The position numbers and the translations under genes were made by a program. Below, in pieces: positions 22,176 to 22,454 of a stretch of 22,454 nucleotides of DNA. The stretch is from Pseudopedobacter sp038237895 (lineage in GTDB: Bacteria; Bacteroidota; Bacteroidia; Sphingobacteriales; Sphingobacteriaceae). Below the pieces are notes generated by a model. That model was not told the origin of the DNA. It saw only the letters and a program-made list of their open reading frames with translations, and did no database searches. Each line of letters begins with the position of its first letter. Positions within the stretch are counted from its first letter, which is position 1. The stretch lies in NCBI GenBank assembly GCA_038237895.1, contig JBBRYE010000055.1, forward strand, positions 1 to 22,454, written 5' to 3'.

Positions 22176-22454
22176 ATTTTCTAAATTCTCTTGGTGAACG
22201 TATTTCTAACTGCTTGTAGCCATTTTTAATATTGATGGAATTATAGCCCCGAATTCTTTCGACATTGACTATGTGTTTGAAGTTCCAACTTATGAGAAAG
22301 TCTGCTTTATTGATTGTCGCTAAAGCAATATGTAAGCAGTCGGGAAAACTAGTTTGTCCAACAACTTTTTCGGTGATATATTCTGTCGCCAAATCAACAG
22401 CTTCGTCATTGGTTTCTAAAAATTCTGTGTTTTCAGCTTTGAGTTCTTTAACTA
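22162..22454 (-). CDS. PIN-domain protein, C-terminal part (5' end beyond the window)
   Basis: The open frame runs on the minus strand from the window edge to a stop at 22162-22164 and gives about 96 residues; the apparent start at 22392 is an internal TTG, since the frame stays open to the edge with good similarity. The C-terminal half of a PIN domain is clear: FPDCLHIALATINKADFLISWNFKHIVN, then RIRGYNSINIKNGYKQLEIRSPREF. The DCLHIA and SWNFKHIVN blocks are diagnostic of a PIN subfamily found in many Bacteroidota and cyanobacterial genomes; the catalytic Asp/Glu of the N-terminal half are outside the window. It overlaps a small downstream ORF, likely its antitoxin, by 14 nt. Confidence 0.82.
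   Translation of the reverse strand, partial: VKELKAENTEFLETNDEAVDLATEYITEKVVGQTSFPDCLHIALATINKADFLISWNFKHIVNVERIRGYNSINIKNGYKQLEIRSPREFRKYEDN

Overview
The window is AT-rich bacterial chromosome, about one third G+C by eye. It looks like a member of the Bacteroidota, most likely a Pedobacter-like Sphingobacteriaceae. Three things support this: promoters of the Bacteroidota type (TAnnTTTG at -7 with TTG about 19-20 bp upstream, clearest before rpsO); the near absence of Shine-Dalgarno sequences; and the gene content (FtsX-DUF3098-UppP-TruB-RibF order, DUF58, DUF547, lipoproteins). The genus is an inference.

Left part (1-7203): the tail of an unknown gene; a CPBP membrane protease; a translationally coupled methyltransferase/thioesterase pair on the minus strand; a membrane acyltransferase; a minus-strand pair made of a family 2 glycosyltransferase and a two-domain VOC protein; a DUF547 lipoprotein; rpsO with a textbook promoter and terminator; and a DUF2281/PIN toxin-antitoxin module that appears to be transcribed without a leader.

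Middle (7236-15600): gyrB; an FG-GAP/VCBS repeat lipoprotein; a DUF58 protein without its usual MoxR partner; a CPA1 sodium/proton antiporter; then a divergent pair of a YD-like lipoprotein and a PAS-LuxR regulator. The gap between these two holds two 16-bp palindromes with NarL/LuxR-type 7-2-7 geometry, one centred about 42 bp upstream of the lipoprotein's inferred transcription start. A VF530-family DNA-binding protein follows.

Right part (15745-19545): a compact housekeeping run, ftsX - DUF3098 - uppP - truB, then a degenerate REP-like inverted repeat and ribF. It joins cell division, undecaprenyl-phosphate recycling, tRNA modification and flavin synthesis. RibF carries an extra segment of about 31 residues that shares a short motif with the neighbouring repeat.

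Right end (19548-22454): accessory minus-strand genes (DUF1801, GNAT acetyltransferase, orphan family 4 glycosyltransferase, PIN toxin with a small downstream partner ORF). Between the glycosyltransferase and the PIN pair lies a 130-bp imperfect palindrome whose layout resembles an integron attC site. The stop codon of the small ORF lies inside its outer arm. This element and the tandem operators are the most interesting signals. I found no CRISPR array, tRNA, rRNA or transposase gene.
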